The notes beneath the pieces are model-generated. The model was not told the origin of the DNA. It worked only from the letters and a program-made list of their open reading frames with translations, and made no database searches. Shown here piece after piece: positions 1-11,104 of a stretch of DNA of 64,000 bases; the first letter of the stretch is position 1; each line of letters begins with the position of its first letter. The position numbers and the translations under genes are program-made. This stretch comes from JAAZVM01 sp041694155 (GTDB taxonomy: Bacteria; Patescibacteriota; Gracilibacteria; BD1-5; UBA6164): contig JASMTS010000003.1 of NCBI GenBank assembly GCA_041694155.1, positions 1-64,000 on the forward strand, given 5' to 3'.

Positions 1-197
1 TTTTTTTCTGTAGAAAATCATTCTCTTGCTTCTAGTACCTTATTTAAAAACAAATCAAGTTTATTTTTATAAGGAACATTTTCCATTTGTGGTGCAACAT
101 CATATGCACTATAGTCAGATGTATATGTAATAGATATACCAGTCAATCATACTATAAATATAATAGATATAACTAATATATTATATAATTTTTTCAT
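1..197 (-). CDS. Membrane-anchored or secreted protein, N-terminal part
   Basis: Only the first 65 or so codons lie in the window; the gene runs off the left edge. It starts at ATG 197 with MKK and then a hydrophobic stretch (about residues 4-24) containing one TGA-encoded glycine at residue 17. This looks like an uncleaved signal anchor or a signal peptide. After it comes a polar segment rich in Asn, Lys and Glu. The visible part matches no family that I recognise. It is divergent from the gene at 346, with about 150 AT-rich bases between them. Confidence 0.7.
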
Positions 198-281
198 GAT
201 AAAAAAATATAAACAGAATAAAATAGTAAATTAAGTATACAATTAGTGATAAATATTACTATAAAAATATAATAAAATCTT

Positions 282-309
282 TTGACTTTTATATATAATG
301 TATTATAAA
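282..309 (+). promoter_or_regulatory. Sigma-70-like promoter for the 346-600 gene
   Basis: TTGACT at 282-287 and TATAAA at 304-309 with a 16-base spacer. Transcription would start near 316, about 30 bases before the ATG at 346. Confidence 0.6.
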
Positions 310-345
310 TACGAAACATTTTTTAATCAAAAAAGGAGATAAAAA

Positions 346-600
346 ATGAATAATAGTAATTCTAATAGCAGTGTCTTCAATGAAGAAGGAAAAATAAGGC
401 CTGAAATAAATTCAATAATTCAAATGAATATGGTTTCACAAGAGGTAAAAAATAAATGCGAGAGAGCAGGAATAAAAAAATATGTTCCTGATCCAAACCA
501 AAGGCATATTATATACAAAACCATTGCAAAAGACAAAACTGAAGAAGAATTAACAAAATTTTTTAGAGGTGAAATAAGTTTGAAGCCATCTAAAAAATAA
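346..600 (+). CDS. Small soluble protein of unknown function, 84 aa
   Basis: A hydrophilic 84-residue protein with no membrane segment; I do not recognise a family. It stands out in two ways. It has a strong Shine-Dalgarno, AAGGAG at 333-338, spaced 7 bases before the ATG, while most genes here have none. All three of its glycines are GGN codons and none is TGA. Such codon choice may mark high expression or acquisition from a TGA-stop organism. A promoter lies upstream and a hairpin terminator follows at once, so it is a one-gene unit. The GGA in its Shine-Dalgarno could also be a CsrA site, since a csrA gene lies at 21251; this is inference. Confidence 0.75.
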   Translation: MNNSNSNSSVFNEEGKIRPEINSIIQMNMVSQEVKNKCERAGIKKYVPDPNQRHIIYKTIAKDKTEEELTKFFRGEISLKPSKK

Positions 601-616
601 AACTATTATTAATGTT

Positions 617-644
617 AAAGCAGCTATTATGCTGCTTTTTTTTT
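617..644 (+). terminator. Intrinsic terminator
   Basis: Perfect 8-bp stem AAAGCAGC/GCTGCTTT (617-624 and 631-638), 6-base loop, then a run of T. Confidence 0.85.
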
Positions 645-700
645 GATTTTAATAATAAAATTATTATAAATAATAGTAATTTAAAAATAATAACAAAAAA

Positions 701-1375
701 GTGATACAAAATTTTGAATTACTAAAAAAAGAAAAATTAACAGACAATGTTTATGAATTGATATTCAAATCAGAAAAAGAGTTTGAGTTCAAATCATGAC
801 AGTTTATAACATTTTTACTTGAAGTATGAGGTAGAGCTTATTCAATACTAAAAGCAAATTGAAAAGAAATAACACTAATAATAAAAAAACGGGAAAAGTC
901 TCAATGATGAAGATGATGAAGTATATATTTATGTGAATTAAATAATTGAGATATAGTCAAGTGAGTATGACCAGCATGACATTTTGTACTACAAAACAAT
1001 GATAATAATAAAATATTTTTTGGTACATGAACATGATTTGTACCACTTTATAATCAAATAATAAACTGACTAGAAAATTGATTAAATAACAAATTCAAAC
1101 TTATATTCTGAACAAGAGAAGAAAAAGATTTATTTTACATAAAGCAATTAAATAAATTAAAAGAAAAATATTTAAATTTTGATTTTGAAATTTATACAAG
1201 TAGTGAAAAAAATAACTATAATAAATGATATGTGACTGATTATATATCAAATAATGATATAAATAATTATAATGAAGCATATCTATGTTGAATACCATTA
1301 ATGATAGATTCAGCTAAAGAAAAATTAATAAAAATATGATATAAAGAAGAAAATATTTTTACAGAAAAATACTAA
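701..1375 (+). CDS. FAD/NAD(P)-binding oxidoreductase, ferredoxin-NADP reductase type
   Basis: 224 residues from a GTG start, with about 22 TGA glycines. The N-terminal half looks like the FAD-binding barrel: GQFITFLLE, then GGRAYSIL, which matches the flavin-binding RxYS motif of the FNR family. The second half has GTGTGFVPL, the GGTGxxP nucleotide-binding loop of FNR-like reductases, and ends with a CGIPLMI segment typical of the NAD-binding part. No iron-sulfur ligands are visible, so it is the flavoprotein core alone. Proteins of this kind move electrons between NAD(P)H and ferredoxin, flavodoxin or an oxygenase; the partner cannot be told. It stands alone and shares the 1380-1409 terminator with the convergent minus-strand genes. 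Confidence 0.85.
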
Positions 1376-1379
1376 AAAA

Positions 1380-1409
1380 AGATTAGATTAATGAATCTAA
1401 TCTTTTTTT
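1380..1409. terminator. Bidirectional terminator
   Basis: AGATTAGATT/AATCTAATCT, 10-bp stem with loop AATG, flanked by A6 on the left and T6 on the right. It serves the gene ending at 1375 and the minus-strand gene whose stop codon (1383-1385) lies inside the stem. Confidence 0.85.
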
Positions 1410-1928
1410 AGACTTATATATTTTATAAACTCATAACCAACCTGAAACAAAAAGTATCATATCACTAAGCATTCATGCTATAGAGTTTCAAAAATAATTA
1501 TATATAAACCACATACTAACTATAAAAATAAATCATATTTTAAGCTTGATTCATTTAAAATAAAATATCAAAAAAACTGATAATATTGAATTAAAAATAG
1601 GTATAAAACTCAAATAATTATTCAAGTCAACAGTTAAAAATCCTATAACTATATAAGAAATTAACAAAAAAATAAAAAAAGTTTTATTTTGTTTATACTT
1701 ATAAGCAAGATAATTTTTGAAAGTATCAAAAAAATTAATAAATGCTGCCGGCAATAAAGACAATAACATAAAATGTATTCACCATAAAAAAGAAGCTAGT
1801 ATCATAAAAATAAGAAATATATTATCTTTTTTTGATACAAAAGCTACTATTGTTAACAAAAGTGCCATCAATCATATAGATTGTGACACTGGGTTATCCA
1901 TATATATATTTAAATATTTATCTATCAT
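1383..1928 (-). CDS. YgjV-family inner-membrane protein
   Basis: 181 residues, almost entirely hydrophobic, with five or six predicted membrane helices. The pattern resembles the bacterial inner-membrane YgjV family: a first helix after a short polar head, a conserved LLPAAFINFFDTFKNY segment, and a last part with FGNSIAGMLSDM and a final helix before a Lys-rich tail. The function of the family is unknown. It starts one base after the nucleosidase gene ends (1930), so the two are probably cotranscribed and translationally coupled. The YgjV assignment is by pattern recognition only. Confidence 0.65.
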
Positions 1929-1929
1929 A

Positions 1930-2616
1930 CTACAAAACCATTTCTAATACTCATAAACTATTCTTCATAGCGAAGTCTAAGTTATTCATATGTTCATCTT
2001 TTGCATCATTATCAGCTCAATCTGATACTCATTTAATAACAACACATTTATCAAGTGAATTATATTCTCTAGCAACAGACAATACTGAAAATGCTTCCAT
2101 TTCACAAATATCAGCAGCATAATTATTTCTTAATTCATCAATTTTTTCATCATTATCTATAAATTGATCACCAGTAACACAAACTCAATTTAAAACTAAT
2201 CAAAATTTAGTTAAATCTATGTTTTCTCATATAGCATATTCTAAAAATATAGGATTTTTGGCATAATCGAGATGATCTCATTCAAATGGTAGATAAATGT
2301 CATGCTGTATAAAAGTATTAGGTATAAAAACATCTCCAACTTTTACATCCATATTGCTTAAACTACCTGCTATTCATATATTTATCAACTTATCCACTTC
2401 ATAATTTTCAAACACATATGTTGTAGCAATAGCCGATTGAATCTTTCATATTCATGATAAAACCAAAACTATATTTTCTTTTTCTCAATTTGATTCCCTA
2501 TTTCATTCATACACAGTTATATTTTGTAATTTTTTTTCTTCTTTTAAGTCAAACTTATCAATTATCAAATCAGCTTCTTGCTTCATTGCTGTTATTATAA
2601 CTTTTGTTAATTCCAT
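1930..2616 (-). CDS. MTA/SAH nucleosidase-like purine nucleosidase or phosphorylase
   Basis: 228 residues of the PNP/UDP phosphorylase superfamily. The marks of methylthioadenosine/S-adenosylhomocysteine nucleosidase are present: an early acidic residue in ITAMKQEAD, the glycine-rich loop VLSGIGKIQSA, the EMEAF motif that contacts the ribose, and WVSDGAD, which holds the catalytic Asp of the (S/T)DxAD motif. Enzymes of this group cleave the N-glycosidic bond of MTA, SAH or 5'-deoxyadenosine, recycling by-products of SAM use. Futalosine hydrolase is related and cannot be excluded. It sits second in a three-gene run (2863 to 1383), two bases after the small membrane protein ends. Confidence 0.85.
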
Positions 2617-2617
2617 T

Positions 2618-2863
2618 TTAATTTTTATTAAATAAATTATTTACCTGAACCTGAAGTATATCATTACAATTTGAATATAGATAATTACTTGTAGAATATT
2701 TATCCCAAACACATTGATTTAATATTCAATATCAATAATAAAAATACAAAAAAAGTATAAATAAAATAACAATAATTATACTTAAAGCTTTTTTGTGTTT
2801 TTTAAAGAAATCTGTGTCTTCAATAATACTCCACAATATACTTCTCTCATTATTAGTTTTCAT
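2618..2863 (-). CDS. Small single-pass membrane protein, 81 aa
   Basis: 81 residues: a charged cytoplasmic head of about 25 residues, one strong membrane helix (about residues 26-44), then a polar tail with two cysteines (NQCVWD and SNCND) that could form a disulfide outside the cell. No family recognised. It leads the run with the nucleosidase and the YgjV-like gene; its stop codon lies one base before the nucleosidase start codon. Confidence 0.7.
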
Positions 2864-2993
2864 ATCCTAAAAACATTTTATATTAATTAATATAAAACTT
2901 ATATTATAGGATAATTATTTTTTGTAAAGTAAACTTGTAAAACTAATACTTTTTTATAAACTATTTTAGTATTTTTTAACCTAAATAATTAAA

Positions 2994-4034
2994 ATGAATT
3001 CATATTTAGTATTGATGTTTTCATTCTGAATAATTACATTTGTTATCGGAATGCTAGTAATCCCCTATTTTATAAATTTCTTGGTTAACTTCAAGCTTTG
3101 AAAACAAATAAGAGAAGAAGCTACTGTATGAAAAGCAGTTGAATTTTTAAAACTCCATAAGAAAAAGACTTGAACACCAACTATGTGATGAATAATAATA
3201 CTTATAATTACTTTTGTTATGGTATTATTTAGTATTATTTTTCAAAAATTTTGAATAATAAATAATAGTCTATTAAATCAAAGAGAAACATACTTATCTC
3301 TATTCACATTGGCTTCAGTATGATTTTTATGAATGATTGATGATTACATGAATATAAAATGAATATGAAGAACAAAATGAATCTCAGCAAAATTTAAAAT
3401 GGCCTGGCTGCTTTTATTTGCATTATTAGGTTCTCTATGGTTTTACTTCAAGCTTGATTGGTGAAGTGTTGCATTAAACCTATGAGTTTGAGAATGAATA
3501 ACTTTATGATTATTTTTTATACCCTTATTTATATTTGTTATTATTGCTTCAGCAAATAGTGTAAATATAACGGACTGATTAGACTGATTAGCAGGGTGAT
3601 TACTATTATTTGCTTACTCAGTATATGCTTATATAACATATGATCAATGAATGTTTTTATTATCAACACTATGTATAACTATAATATGAGCATTAGTTGC
3701 ATTTTTATGGTTCAATGTTAAGCCGGCAAAGTTTTATATGTGAGATGTTTGAAGTTTGGCATTATGAGCTAATTTATGAATAATGGCGATGCTTACAAAT
3801 ACTATATTTATATTATTCGTAGTATGAGCTATATTTATATTTGAAACATTATCAGTTATAATTCAATTGACTAGTAAAAAACTTAGAAAATGAAAAAAAA
3901 TATTCAAAATAGCACCATTTCACCATCACTTAGAAGCTATATGATGGGATGAAGAAAATGTAGTATTTAGATTATGGCTAATATGAATAATATTTTCTAT
4001 ATTTGGGGTAATGTTTTATATATTACAAAAATAA
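2994..4034 (+). CDS. mraY: Phospho-N-acetylmuramoyl-pentapeptide transferase
   Basis: 346 residues with about ten membrane helices. MraY transfers phospho-MurNAc-pentapeptide from UDP to undecaprenyl phosphate to make lipid I, the first membrane step of peptidoglycan synthesis. Diagnostic motifs are all present: TPTMGG (residues 61-66), the aspartate pair in MIDDYMN (116-117), NSVNITDGLDGLAGG in the middle with the third catalytic Asp, and AIFIFETLSV followed by HHHLEAIGW near the end. Many of the invariant glycines are TGA. Length is close to the usual 320-360. It shows that the organism builds peptidoglycan. The MFS gene follows after 22 bases. Confidence 0.97.
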
Positions 4035-4056
4035 TTTTTAGATTAATAACAAAATA

Positions 4057-5211
4057 ATGAAAACAAAATTAATAATATTATTAATAGCATTTGTAGACTT
4101 GCTATGAATATGAATATTTGTACCTATATTACCTGAACTTGCGAAATACTTTGAGGTTAGTGCCCAAAGTATTTCTTTTGCCTTGGTTGTATATTCATTT
4201 TTTTCATTCATAGCAAATCCAATACTATGACAATTATCAGATAGATATTGAAGAAAAATAATACTATTTATAACTGTAGTATGAATATTTTTATCAAACT
4301 TGGTTATATCAATAACAGATATTTTTTGGATTTTTCTATTAGCTAGAATAGTTAGCTGATTTGTATGATGAAATGTAACTATACTTCAATCGATGCTATC
4401 TGATATAGCAAAAAATAAAAAAGAAAGAATGTCTAACTTATGAATGATCTGAGCTATTTTTTGACTGGCATTTATAATATGACCTATTTTTTGATCTATT
4501 TTAATAAACTATTGAGTGAAAGCACCATTTATTTTTATTACATTTTTAGCAATGCTATCAATGTTTATAATTTATTTCTTTTTGGAAGAAACTAATACAA
4601 AAAAAATAAAAAATAGAAAAATAAAAATAAATCCAATAAAAAATATATTATGACACTTAAAAAATTGTAATATAAGAATATATCTAATATCATTTTTTAT
4701 ACTAATGCTCAGTACATCTATGTTCAAATGAATGATTCCATTATTTTTGAATGAAAAATTTTGAGTAGAATCAACTCAAGTATGATATATTATGGCATGA
4801 GTGTGAGCAATAGTATTTTTTAGTCAAATGGTTTTATTAAAATATTTTTGGTTAAAATTCTTTAACCTAAAAACTCTTTTTATGTTAGTTAATATAATAA
4901 TATTTATATTATATATAAGTCTTAGTCAGATGAACTCTCTAGTTTTATTTTTGTGAGTTTTTTATATATTGATAATATTTACATCTATTATTAACCCAAT
5001 ATATGCATGAGAAATAGTAGATTCTACTGAAGAAAGTGATAGATGATGAATAATGTGAGTATTAACTTCACTTGTATCTATAAGTATGTTTATATGACCT
5101 CTTATTTCTTGAACACTTATAGACTATAATATAAATATTTTTATATGAGCTGTTATTATTACTATCTTAAATATAATAATATTGCCAAAATTATATAGAT
5201 TATCAAAATAA
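4057..5211 (+). CDS. Major facilitator superfamily transporter, TetA-like
   Basis: 384 residues with twelve predicted helices. The loop between helices 2 and 3 reads GQLSDRYGRKIIL, the classic MFS motif GxLaDrxGrkxxl, and FVPILPELAKYF follows helix 1 as in drug:H+ antiporters of the TetA group. A Lys-rich central loop (about residues 190-210) separates two six-helix halves. The likely role is proton-driven efflux of a small hydrophobic compound; the substrate cannot be told. It lies 22 bases after mraY and 14 bases before the RNHCP gene and is probably in one transcript with them. Confidence 0.88.
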
Positions 5212-5225
5212 ATATGTGATTTAAA

Positions 5226-5522
5226 ATGATAAATGAAAGTTTTGAATGTCAAAACTGTAAAAAAATAATACCAAAACATCCGGAATGAAGTGCTCGTAAC
5301 CATTGCCCTTTTTGTCTTTATTCAAAACATCTAGATAAAGATTACCCTTGAGATAGAAATAGTGAATGCTTATGAATGATGAAACCAATAGATATAGACC
5401 ATAAAAAAAACAAATGATGGATGATAAAACATAAATGTGAAAAATGTGATAAAGAAATACTCAATAAAATATCAATAGATGATGATTTTTTGAGTTTTGT
5501 ACAAAAAAGAAACAAAAATTAA
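5226..5522 (+). CDS. RNHCP-domain zinc-ribbon protein
   Basis: 98 residues. The N-terminal CQNC pair and the motif RNHCPFCLYSKHLD match the RNHCP domain, and a second CEKC pair lies near the end, so the protein has two CxxC knuckles that probably bind zinc. The family is small and of unknown function. Its stop codon lies in a hairpin terminator. Confidence 0.85.
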
Positions 5523-5543
5523 TATTTTTTGTTTCTTTTTTAT
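5505..5543 (+). terminator. Intrinsic terminator
   Basis: AAGAAACAAAAA paired with TTTTTGTTTCTT around a short AT loop, followed by T6. The stop codon of the RNHCP gene is inside it. Confidence 0.8.
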
Positions 5544-5584
5544 TTAAATGATACAATAAAAAAGATTATTTTTAATATTTCAAA

Positions 5585-6430
5585 ATGCTATATTGAATTT
5601 TAAATGCTATTATATCAGCTATATGAGATAATGTATACAAAAAATCAGTTATGTTATCAAAATGAAAGATTTCAGATAAATATTACCAATTTATAGGAAA
5701 TCTATTTATGCTTATCTCATTACCAATAGCATATTTATACTTTAGTTTTGAGGGTGTAAGTATAAGTATTATTGTATTATTAATATTTACATCTATTTTA
5801 AATATTATATGAGAGCTTTTTGAGCAATATGCTTATAAAAATGAAAAAATGAGTATATTAATACCATATTGAGAATTTCAATCTGTTTTTACTATAATAA
5901 TTTGATTTATTGTATTCTCAGACTCTTCTTTCATAACATTTTTATTTGCTATATTAGCTTGAATAACTCTTGTAATATGATGATTAAACTTTAAAAACTT
6001 AAAATTTAATAAGTATTGTTTAGCTCTTACTATATCATCACTATTATATTCTATAAAATTTATACTATACTGATTTATACTTATTCAATTAACTGAATTT
6101 TCAGTTATGTTTTATACTACACTTATAAACTCTATAATACTTTTTATAATAATATTTTTATCAAATGAGTTAATGCATTATAAAAGAATGAATAAAAAAA
6201 TGTCTAGTTTTATATTATTAGAAAATATAATACGGATTACAGTAACTTTTATAACATTATTTTTGATAAAAGAATTATGATTAGTACAAGCTGTTATGAT
6301 AGGTATGATATATTTGGCAATAAGTATGATTTTTGCATTTATATTTTTTAAAAATATACCTACAAAAAAAGAACTAATTGTAACTATTCTTGTTACTACA
6401 TTTATATGACTATGAACTATATTTTGATAA
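5585..6430 (+). CDS. Multi-pass membrane protein, possible DMT/EamA-type transporter
   Basis: 281 residues with nine or ten hydrophobic helices. It shows the two-fold repeat layout typical of drug/metabolite transporters: a first block of four to five helices to about residue 140 with an IPYGEFQSVFT segment after helix 3, then a second block. No motif is strict enough to prove the family, so a generic DMT-like call is safest. The start at 5585 is the first ATG after the preceding terminator. It ends in its own hairpin. Confidence 0.6.
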
Positions 6431-6442
6431 ATATAGTTCATT
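6412..6442 (+). terminator. Intrinsic terminator
   Basis: GAACTATATTT and AATATAGTTC form a stem around the stop codon of the preceding gene, followed by ATTTTTTATTT. Confidence 0.75.
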
Positions 6443-6505
6443 TTTTATTTGAGATATAAAAATATTATTTATAATAAAAAATAAATTATAAATAATAAGA
6501 TAAAA

Positions 6506-7495
6506 ATGATAGAATTAGAAAAAATTATAGATAAATATTATAAAAAAGATGAGCCTATAATAATAGCATGTTCAACATGACCAGATAGTATGTTTTTGGT
6601 ATATGAATTATTAAAAACAAAATATTCAAAAAATATAGTAGCATGTTATTTTAACCACAAATTGAGAGAAGAATCTGATAAAGAAGAAAAGTTTTTAGAA
6701 GATTTATGAAAAAAACTTTGATTCAAAGTAGAAGTAGCCGAAGCAAAAATAAAAGAAATAAGAGATAAGTTATATCCAAATAAATGATTAGAAGAACTAG
6801 CTCGTGAAAAAAGATATGCTTTTTTGAATGCTATACTAAACATATATCAGAGTGATAAACTAATTACTGGTCATCATTTAGATGATAGAATAGAAACTTT
6901 TTTATTTAATGCAGCAAGATGAAGTAAACTAACTTGACTTATAAACATGAAAGAAAAATCATGAGCTATTATAAGACCTCTTATAAATACCAAAAAGAGT
7001 GAAATAATTGATTATCTAGATAATTATAGTTTAGACTATAATATTGATGAAACCAATTTTGATACAAAAATTACTAGAAATAAAATAAGACATGATATAA
7101 TACCTCAATTTGAACAAATTAACTCAAACTATAAAAACAATTTTAATAATCTAATAAAATATTTAGAAGAAATAAAAGATTTAATAGATAATCAAGTAAA
7201 GGATTTTTTGTATGAACAATGAGTAGAAATATTTAATTCAAAAAAGTATAAAATAAATACATTAGAAATATATTGATATTTTTATATTGATGCATTTAAT
7301 AAGCTAGAAAAATTGATACAAAAAGAAGTAATAAGACATATTTTTTATATAAGCAATAACAAATCAACAATATGATTAAGTGAATCAAATATAAATGAGG
7401 TAATAAAATTTATTAACTGAAAAAATAATAAAACAAAAAAAGAAATAAAAGACATGAAACTAAAAAAAGAAAATGAGATTATTATTTTTGAATAA
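6506..7495 (+). CDS. tilS: tRNA(Ile)-lysidine synthase
   Basis: 329 residues. TilS activates C34 of the AUA-decoding tRNA(Ile) with ATP and adds lysine, changing its specificity from Met to Ile; it is essential in AUA-using bacteria, and ATA is the most common Ile codon here. The PP-loop is ACSTGPDS (residues 21-28, the glycine being TGA). Further family marks are FNHKLREESD, ELAREKRYAFL, TGHHLDDRIETF and TNFDTKITRNKIRHDIIP. Length agrees with the short N-terminal type that has a reduced C-terminal domain. It shares the 7471-7510 terminator with the convergent 3D-domain gene. Confidence 0.93.
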
Positions 7496-7510
7496 TAATC
7501 TCATTTTTTA
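7471..7510. terminator. Bidirectional terminator
   Basis: AATGAGATTATTATT and AATAATAATCTCATT, a 15-bp stem with a T run at the right end and an A run at the left. It ends tilS and the minus-strand gene stopping at 7508. Confidence 0.88.
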
Positions 7511-9139
7511 TATAGACAGATCTATGCTTGCCACCTCTAATAAGTCACTGTGTTCATTTTTTATTTTTTGTTTTAAAAGTGAAGACTTAATATTATTTTT
7601 AATTGCATTTAAAGTCTTAGGTCATACAATACCTGCTCATACATCATTTGATGTTGAAACTACATCATTATCAATTTGAAATGCTATAACAGATTTCTTT
7701 GTTATATCTCAAAATATTGCAGTATCATCATAATCAAAATATCCTAATTCTTTTAGTGTTAATTGTAATTCCCTTACCTTTACTGAAACACTTCATTCTC
7801 TAAGATTTCAAATAGATTGGATTCTTTCATTTGCAGCTTTTTCTGCATATTTTTCTAGTTCTTTATATTTTTGTTCTAATTCTTGTTTTCTCTTTTTTTC
7901 TTTTAATTTTTCTTGCTCTATTTTATATTTTTCTTCGTATTCTTTTATTTTTTCTTTTTTAATATTTTCTAAATAATCGTTATAAGTATTTTTTATAGAA
8001 GCTCTTGTTTTTGGTCAAAAATATCATGCTCATGGAGATGATTCATTACTAACTATATTATTATCAATTTGGTAATAATATATTGGATCTATAAGGTCAT
8101 CATAATCACCTGAAATATCTCATTTATATAATCACATTTCATACATTATGTTTTGTAATACTTTTACTTTTCACTTAGTATCAACAAATGAATCAAATAT
8201 AGTTTTATCATATGAAATAGATTTTATATAATCATCTGCTTTTGAGTCAAAATCACTTGAATCAGAATTTATATTACTTTTTTCTTCTTTTATTTCTTTT
8301 TTATCTACTACACTTTTATTTTCATCTTTAGAATCTTCTTTTTTTTCTAGTATTTTTTTTGTTTCTTTTTTATCAAAATCTCAATTAAAATACATTTTTT
8401 TAAATAATCATCTAGTTTTTACTCACCAATACCCTGCTCAAAGATCATATTTATTATTAATAATTTGATTACTTAATTGAAAATCAAAAACTATATCAAT
8501 AATTTCATCATTATAATTTCAATCTATATTTCAACTATAAAATCACAAATCTTTAAAAAAACTTTGTAATTTTTTTACTTTATTGATATCTGATCAAACT
8601 CAAAGAGAATAATCAAATATATCATTTTTCTTTTCAAGTCATGATGTAGCCCATTTTGGAGATAAAACATTATTATAATCGATAGTAGTTTTGGAATTTT
8701 TATCAACTACATATCACTTAACAGTTCTTTTACCCCAATATAAAGCTCTTTGTAATCATTCATCTCAATATCACATCCAAACATCTATTCTATCATGATT
8801 ATATCACCTTACTCATGCTTGTACTATAGCTCATCATCTATCTTCTACAGAACCTATACCAAGTCATTCTAAATATATTTTTGTACCAAAATTATAGGTC
8901 TTTGGAGCAGCTAACATTCATGAGTATACTGATTTTCAGCTAGCTCATGCTATTCATTGTCAATTTAATCTTTTTTCAGACTCATAATCACCAGTTAGAT
9001 ATTTTTCTTGATTAGGTAATGGTGAATAATAAGCTGTAACTACATAATAACCAGAGTCATTCTTTGCTGAAACTGTGTTAAGAGGCAATAAACCTATTAT
9101 AAAAGCCAAAACCAAATTAAAACTAATTATTTTTTTCAT
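7508..9139 (-). CDS. Secreted 3D-domain protein with peptidoglycan-binding repeats
   Basis: 543 residues. A signal peptide (residues 1-26, ending TVSA) is followed by YYVVTAYYSPLP and a 3D domain holding GIGSVEDRGGAIV and HDRIDVWMG, whose Asp residues match the catalytic Asp pattern of 3D (double-psi barrel, MltA/Rpf2-like) lytic enzymes. After it come three PG_binding_1-type repeats, each with an LQxxLxxLGxY core and an AGYxGPKTR end; a Lys/Glu-rich coiled linker lies before the last. It probably cuts or remodels the organism's own or a neighbour's cell wall. A shorter paralogue lies at 11136-12416 with a repeat placed before the 3D domain. About 40 glycines are TGA, so the standard code would shred it. 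Confidence 0.88.
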
Positions 9140-9226
9140 CAAAAATTATATAATATAATAATATTAAATAAATTTTATCACAAAAATTAATTTAAAACAA
9201 ACAAACAAACATTTTTATTTTAAAAA

Positions 9227-9278
9227 ATAATATGATACTATATTAATATTAATAATAGTAATAATAGTATCATATTAT
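9227..9278 (+). promoter_or_regulatory. Long inverted repeat covering the start codon of the 9277 gene
   Basis: A perfect 15-base inverted repeat: arm 1 at 9227-9241 and arm 2 at 9264-9278, separated by 22 AT-only bases apart from one G. Arm 2 ends on the first two bases of the ATG at 9277. It could be an operator for the gene product, or an RNA hairpin hiding the start codon. No Shine-Dalgarno is present. Confidence 0.6.
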
Positions 9279-10542
9279 GGGACTGAATAATTTTAATGAT
9301 GATTATTGAGTATTAAAATGAAATAATGTATTTAATAGAGATGTTAATTTAGCAACTAATTATTATAAATCAAGTATAGATTCATTATTAAACATTTGAA
9401 ATAAATCTAATTATAAATCTAATTGAAAAATGTATCTAGAGTACCTAAGAGGCATACAGTGAATTTATGAAAATAGCTTATATACAATAGATATAGAAAT
9501 ACTTTGATTTTTATCTAATTTAAAATGAGCATATAATATTACGGAAGAAATTTGAAATAAAATATTTAACTTTATTAATATTGATATAGAAATTCTAAAA
9601 AATACAGTTAATAAAATGTCAGATTTATGAATAGAAATAAACATTAAAAATTTTGTAAGTTTTTTTTATAAATTAAACTATAATATTTCTGATTATGAAC
9701 TTTTTGTATTAAAAAAATTATTAAAAAAAGATCATAATTTATTAAATAATGATACATTTCTAAAAATTTTTTTTAATGATTTTTATGATATAATTTTATC
9801 ACTTGAAGAAATTTGAAAAGAAATAAATATTATCAACATAATTGATTACAAAATTATATTTAAAAGCAGACCATTTAAATATAAAAGATTTGAAAATACA
9901 GATAATCCAAAAACTTATGAAAATTGGAGTCCCGATAATAATTTAGATATTGATAGTTATGAGGATAATTCTTTTCCAATTTTAAAATCTAGTATTTGTT
10001 GAAATTTTTGATATTGAAAAAGGCATGAAACTAAAGAACAAATAGATTTAGAAAAAATAATTTGAAGTATTGATCAAAGTATGAACTCTTGGACTAATAG
10101 ATCATTAGCTTGAAAAAGAGACTCTAGGGAATATGCAAAATTATTGATTAAAAAATCAGATAAGATGTTAAATAGTTTTGATGAGGATCCTATAAAATTA
10201 TTGAAAATAAAGTGAATAGATTGAAATTTTGTTTATATTATTTCTGGTGATTGAAATCATAGAGTTTCTGCTTGAAAAATGGCAAAGTTGCCATTTATAA
10301 ATGCAGAAGTTTCTAGGGTTGATTTTCCTAAAACTATTAATATTTCTTCTGAAGAAATAAACGATTATCAAAACAGAATAAATAATTGATTAATTGAATG
10401 ATATATAGAAAACAATACTTTACATTTAAAATCAATTTTATTTGATTGAGCTTTTTTGAAAAAACAGGAATTAATTGAATATATAGACTTTTATAAGTCA
10501 ATATATCCAAACTCTTTTGAAGAAATAAAATCAATATTATAA
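9277..10542 (+). CDS. ParB/Srx-fold-like protein of unknown function
   Basis: 421 residues. The only recognisable part is near residues 310-345: VYIISGDGNHRVSAGKMAKL followed by INAEV. This resembles the ParB/sulfiredoxin N-terminal fold, in which a GDGNHR-like loop binds nucleotide. The first 200 residues are helical, Asn/Ile-rich and match nothing I know. A role in DNA or nucleotide binding is possible but unproven. A perfect 15-bp inverted repeat reaches into its start codon and may be an autoregulatory site. It lies between the two divergent or convergent 3D-domain secreted proteins, with the 157-residue gene downstream, which has its own promoter. Confidence 0.55.
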
Positions 10543-10552
10543 CTTTATATTT

Positions 10553-10581
10553 TTGACAATTTACTTATTGAATGATATAAT
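10553..10581 (+). promoter_or_regulatory. Consensus sigma-70-like promoter
   Basis: TTGACA at 10553-10558 and TATAAT at 10576-10581, spacer 17. It is the best consensus match in the window and drives the gene at 10622. Confidence 0.8.
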
Positions 10582-10621
10582 TTTCTTGTTAAATATTATT
10601 TATATTATAATTATATAAAAA

Positions 10622-11095
10622 ATGGAAAAATTTTTGGATATTTATATTAAATGAAAAAAAATAGAAAGTACTTATGAAAATGATATTATAGTTGATGAAT
10701 ATTATGATTTAATAGATTCTTTTCTAAATAAGTCAGACTCAATAGTAATTCTTGAGCCGAAAATATTAAAAAATGCTATTAGTTTATGTATAGAAAATAA
10801 TGAAGAAACAAATATGATTGATTTATTAATGCTTTTAACTAATAGAAAGTTAATTATTGATCTTGCAACTAAAACAAATAACAAAGAAACAATGAATTTT
10901 TGGTTAGTAGAATTTGAAAAAATTGAAAAAAGAGATAATTACATATTAAAAATAGTTAATAGAATGCAGGAAATTATTTTTAATGAAATAAATTATAATA
11001 TGTGATACATAAAATGATCACTAGATTGAATTTTAAATTCTAAATCTAATAATGAAGAAAAGATTGAAGAATTAAAAAATTTTTTATTAAAATAA
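10622..11095 (+). CDS. Hypothetical helical protein, 157 aa
   Basis: A soluble, Asn/Lys/Glu-rich, probably all-helical protein with four in-frame TGA glycines (near residues 12, 132, 136 and 140). No motif, signal peptide or membrane helix is seen and no family is recognised. It has a perfect-consensus promoter of its own, separate from the ParB-like gene 80 bases upstream, and a bidirectional terminator. Confidence 0.65.
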
Positions 11096-11104
11096 ACATT
11101 AATA

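Noticed and set aside
1101..1298. Minus-strand open frame of 65 codons, Tyr/Leu-rich
   Set aside because: It is the shadow of the FNR-like gene on the plus strand read with code 25; the same holds for most short frames opposite the coiled-coil and AT-rich genes.
7508..9139. Appearance of a pseudogene with dozens of stop codons
   Set aside because: All the apparent stops are TGA and fall at glycine positions of the 3D and peptidoglycan-binding motifs; with code 25 the frame is open and complete.
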